From NCBI GenBank assembly GCA_964622665.1, contig CAZUUO010000034.1, positions 1-6,459 of the forward strand: 6,459 nucleotides of DNA, in the 5' to 3' direction. The stretch is from CAZUUO01 sp964622665. GTDB taxonomy: Bacteria > Patescibacteriota > Patescibacteriia > Magasanikbacterales > GCA-002688135. How positions within the stretch are numbered: position 1 is the stretch's first letter; each line of letters begins with the position of its first letter. Position numbers and translations under genes: made by a program. This document shows, piece by piece, positions 5,401 through 6,459 of this stretch. Below the pieces are notes generated by a model that was not told where the DNA came from, did no database searches, and worked only from the letters and a program-made list of their open reading frames with translations.

Positions 5401-5991
5401 ATGAAGATAGAGCATATCCGCTACCTCGAGGGGAAACTTGAGGAAAAGAATATGGATGATGATTTGCTGCAAACATATTCCGCGAAAAGTTGGAGGGCCT
5501 TTATTATTCGACACATGAATAATACACGGAGACTTCTCAAGGTGGGCCTTGGTGAAGAGTTGCAATTTCCGCTGGATCTGGAAGTAGAAGAGTACTTCAT
5601 AAAAATATTTCGGAGGCTCGTTAAAACGGGAATTCTCGGTAAAAATGATGTACCTGAAAGAGCAATTCTCAAGTATCTGGATGAGGTAATTAATGAGCGC
5701 AACAGAAAATATTGCACATTAATTTGGAGCATCTTTGAGTTGTGCTTTATCAGTGTAGTAGATATTCCTGAGAATATTCTGCGCACAGCTCTCTACTACG
5801 ATAATATTCGTATCAAAGTATTCAAGATGTTGGTCAGTAAAATTGACCCGCAAGAAATGAAGATGTTGGTAGAATATTACGCACCAGATATTGAGCGTGC
5901 ATTGAATTCTGGAGTTATAAAAAATCTGTCGGAATCCACTACCCCTCAATCATTTCCAGTGAATTTAGTACCACCCTACATGACAAACTAG
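5401..5991 (+). CDS. uncharacterised alpha-helical protein, single-gene unit
   Basis: I do not recognise this 196-residue protein. It appears almost wholly helical and soluble, rich in Leu, Ile, Glu, Lys and Arg, with a basic patch at 32-47 (RAFIIRHMNNTRRLLK) and a hydrophobic stretch at 104-120 holding both cysteines (C105, C115). That stretch is too short and interrupted (E113) for a confident membrane helix. The last 25 residues or so are Pro/Ser/Thr-rich and probably unstructured. No catalytic motif, P-loop, zinc motif or signal peptide is visible. The start is fixed by the Shine-Dalgarno sequence just upstream. It is framed by a terminator before and one after, so it is transcribed alone. 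Codon use differs from ftsX next door: 10 of 18 glutamates are GAG, and arginine codons include two AGG and two CGG. This suggests recent arrival or a different expression class. Length, initiation signals and flanking elements support a real gene, but no function can be assigned. Confidence 0.8.
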   Translation: MKIEHIRYLEGKLEEKNMDDDLLQTYSAKSWRAFIIRHMNNTRRLLKVGLGEELQFPLDLEVEEYFIKIFRRLVKTGILGKNDVPERAILKYLDEVINERNRKYCTLIWSIFELCFISVVDIPENILRTALYYDNIRIKVFKMLVSKIDPQEMKMLVEYYAPDIERALNSGVIKNLSESTTPQSFPVNLVPPYMTN

Positions 5992-5996
5992 GCTAG

Positions 5997-6017
5997 TCCC
6001 CAACATGGGGATTTTTT
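5997..6017 (+). terminator. intrinsic terminator of the 5401 gene
   Basis: TCCCC (5997-6001) pairs with GGGGA (6007-6011) around AACAT, followed by six T (6012-6017). It begins 5 bp after the stop codon and ends 2 bp before the next promoter's -35. Confidence 0.8.
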
Positions 6018-6019
6018 AG

Positions 6020-6049
6020 TTGACAAAAGATGTGGCTCTCAGATATACT
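6020..6049 (+). promoter_or_regulatory. promoter of tRNA-Gln (TTGACA-N18-TATACT)
   Basis: A perfect -35 TTGACA (6020-6025), an 18-bp spacer and TATACT (6044-6049) form a strong promoter with the same spacing as the tRNA-Thr promoter. The expected start is near 6056, about 5 bp before the mature tRNA. Confidence 0.82.
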
Positions 6050-6060
6050 TTTCGTGTTGT

Positions 6061-6131
6061 TCGGGGATCGTCTAATGGCAGGACAATAGCCTTTGAAGCT
6101 GTGTATCATGGTTCGAATCCATGTCCCCGAG
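6061..6131 (+). tRNA. tRNA-Gln (anticodon UUG)
   Basis: The acceptor stem is TCGGGGA (6061-6067) with TCCCCGA (6124-6130), all seven pairs matched. The D arm is GTCT/GGAC (6070-6073, 6081-6084). The anticodon stem is ATAGC/GCTGT with loop CTTTGAA, giving anticodon TTG at 6093-6095, which reads CAA (and CAG by wobble). The variable loop is four bases, and the T arm is CATGG-TTCGAAT-CCATG (6107-6123). The weak first pair (T-A) and discriminator G6131 agree with known glutamine tRNA identity features in bacteria. CCA is not encoded. Confidence 0.96.
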
Positions 6132-6132
6132 T

Positions 6133-6167
6133 AAAAAATCTCGACCGCTATCGGTTCGAGATTTTTT
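6133..6167 (+). terminator. intrinsic terminator after tRNA-Gln
   Basis: A 12-bp perfect stem (6133-6144 with 6156-6167) is extended by CCG/CGG (6145-6147, 6152-6154) across one bulged T, with loop CTAT. The A6 start and T6 end give a terminator usable in both directions, although no minus-strand gene is seen to use it. Confidence 0.9.
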
Positions 6168-6180
6168 CTTTTGAATTTTT

Positions 6181-6210
6181 TTGATGTACAACCACAAGAA
6201 ATGGTATACT
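6181..6210 (+). promoter_or_regulatory. promoter of the 6221 gene, near-leaderless
   Basis: TTGATG (6181-6186) stands 18 bp before TATACT (6205-6210), which is preceded by TGG to form an extended -10. The expected start is about 6217, only some 4 bases before ATG 6221, leaving no room for a Shine-Dalgarno sequence. The -10 lies within the left arm of the inverted repeat at 6201-6234. Confidence 0.68.
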
Positions 6211-6234
6211 GCACATACGTATGACGTATACCAT
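6201..6234. repeat. 9-bp inverted repeat over -10, start site and start codon
   Basis: ATGGTATAC (6201-6209) is the exact reverse complement of GTATACCAT (6226-6234), 16 bp apart. Between them lies a 10-bp perfect palindrome, CATACGTATG (6214-6223), centred one base off the outer repeat. The arms cover the -10 and the first codons, so the layout fits a repressor operator. An RNA hairpin is unlikely because the left arm lies upstream of the predicted transcript start. No regulator gene is visible in the window. Confidence 0.55.
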
Positions 6235-6459
6235 AGAAAATAAACATCTCAACATACTGTTAATCATTGCTGGCGTATTCTTCGGGCTTATCATGGGGGT
6301 TCAGTTTTTAGGTGATGGCGAATGGGTGTATAAATCAATAAAAGTTCTGATAATGTTTACGGGGATGTGCGCAGTATTTTATCTACTCGAAGAATTAAAC
6401 GCGATAAAACTCACCCAAACAGGTATTCATCTCGCATTCTCAAAAGAAATTCCTTACAA
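6221..6459 (+). CDS. small membrane protein of unknown function, 3' end outside window
   Basis: An open frame of 79 complete codons runs from ATG 6221 to the window edge. The product has two hydrophobic helices, at about 10-30 (LNILLIIAGVFFGLIMGVQFL) and about 40-56, the second ending in an acidic LLEEL, joined by a short loop GDGEWVYK. The rest seen so far (AIKLTQTGIHLAFSKEIPY) is amphipathic. I recognise no family. The start is supported by the promoter just upstream, whose predicted transcript would begin about 4 bases before the ATG, and there is no Shine-Dalgarno sequence. The preceding tRNA terminator separates it from tRNA-Gln. Whether more helices or a soluble domain follow cannot be seen. 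An ordinary intergenic open frame is a possible alternative, but the promoter spacing and membrane-protein character make a real gene likely. Confidence 0.68.
   Translation, partial: MTYTIENKHLNILLIIAGVFFGLIMGVQFLGDGEWVYKSIKVLIMFTGMCAVFYLLEELNAIKLTQTGIHLAFSKEIPY

Noticed and set aside
5421..5786. 121-codon open frame on the minus strand opposite the 5401 gene
   Set aside because: It is Ser/Arg-rich in the way typical of antisense shadows, has no promoter or ribosome-binding site, and the + strand frame has a full set of expression signals.
6061..6167. tRNA-Gln as an integration site with flanking direct repeats
   Set aside because: No repeat of the tRNA 3' end and no integrase gene are visible in the window.
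5993..6247. 84-codon minus-strand open frame across the tRNA-Gln region
   Set aside because: It runs through a complete tRNA, two terminators and two promoters on the + strand, so it is not a credible gene.
1..6459. CRISPR arrays, insertion sequences, toxin-antitoxin or defence modules
   Set aside because: No regularly spaced repeats, transposase motifs, terminal inverted repeats or recognisable defence domains were found.

Overview
The window looks like a stretch of a bacterial chromosome from the candidate phyla radiation (Patescibacteria), probably a Parcubacteria-like lineage. This is an inference from protein style. The MurE-like ligase lacks the usual N-terminal domain and carries the variant motifs TPEHIESHGSFENY and NEDPYDDDP. 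A short FtsB/DivIC-like protein ends in an aromatic WFEYFFG tail. The genes are tightly packed with 1-4 bp overlaps, and neither tRNA gene encodes its CCA end. TGA is used as an ordinary stop at murE and dcd, so the glycine recoding of Gracilibacteria/Absconditabacteria is not in use. Every supported gene is on the + strand.

Region 1 (1-3506) is one apparent operon for envelope building and division: the C-terminal part of murD, a murE-like ligase, an FtsB/DivIC-type septum protein, a dCTP deaminase (dcd), and a membrane-anchored protein I cannot name. The last four genes are joined by overlaps of 4, 1 and 4 bp. No terminator is visible at the end. The TTGACA of the next promoter starts on the base after the stop codon.

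Region 2 (3507-3652) is tRNA-Thr(CGU) with its own promoter and hairpin terminator. Region 3 (3694-5330) is ftsE-ftsX, the ABC-type complex that in other bacteria regulates cell-wall hydrolases at the septum. It is driven by an extended -10 promoter so close to the start codon that the mRNA is probably leaderless, and it ends in a strong hairpin terminator.

Region 4 (5340-6017) is a single-gene unit encoding a 196-residue protein of unknown function. It has its own likely promoter, the strongest Shine-Dalgarno sequence in the window, its own terminator, and codon use unlike ftsX. Region 5 (6020-6167) is tRNA-Gln(UUG) with promoter and a long hairpin terminator. Region 6 (6181-6459) begins another gene, a small two-helix membrane protein cut off by the window edge. 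Its promoter is again nearly leaderless and is covered by a 9-bp inverted repeat.

Functionally, most of the window serves peptidoglycan precursor synthesis (MurD, MurE-like) and septal assembly and its control (FtsB-like, FtsEX), with a nucleotide-pool gene inserted in the operon. I found no CRISPR array, mobile element or defence system. The points most worth a second look are the compositionally distinct orphan gene at 5401-5991, the leaderless promoters with the operator-like repeat at 6201-6234, and the altered residues and cysteine cluster in the Mur ligases.
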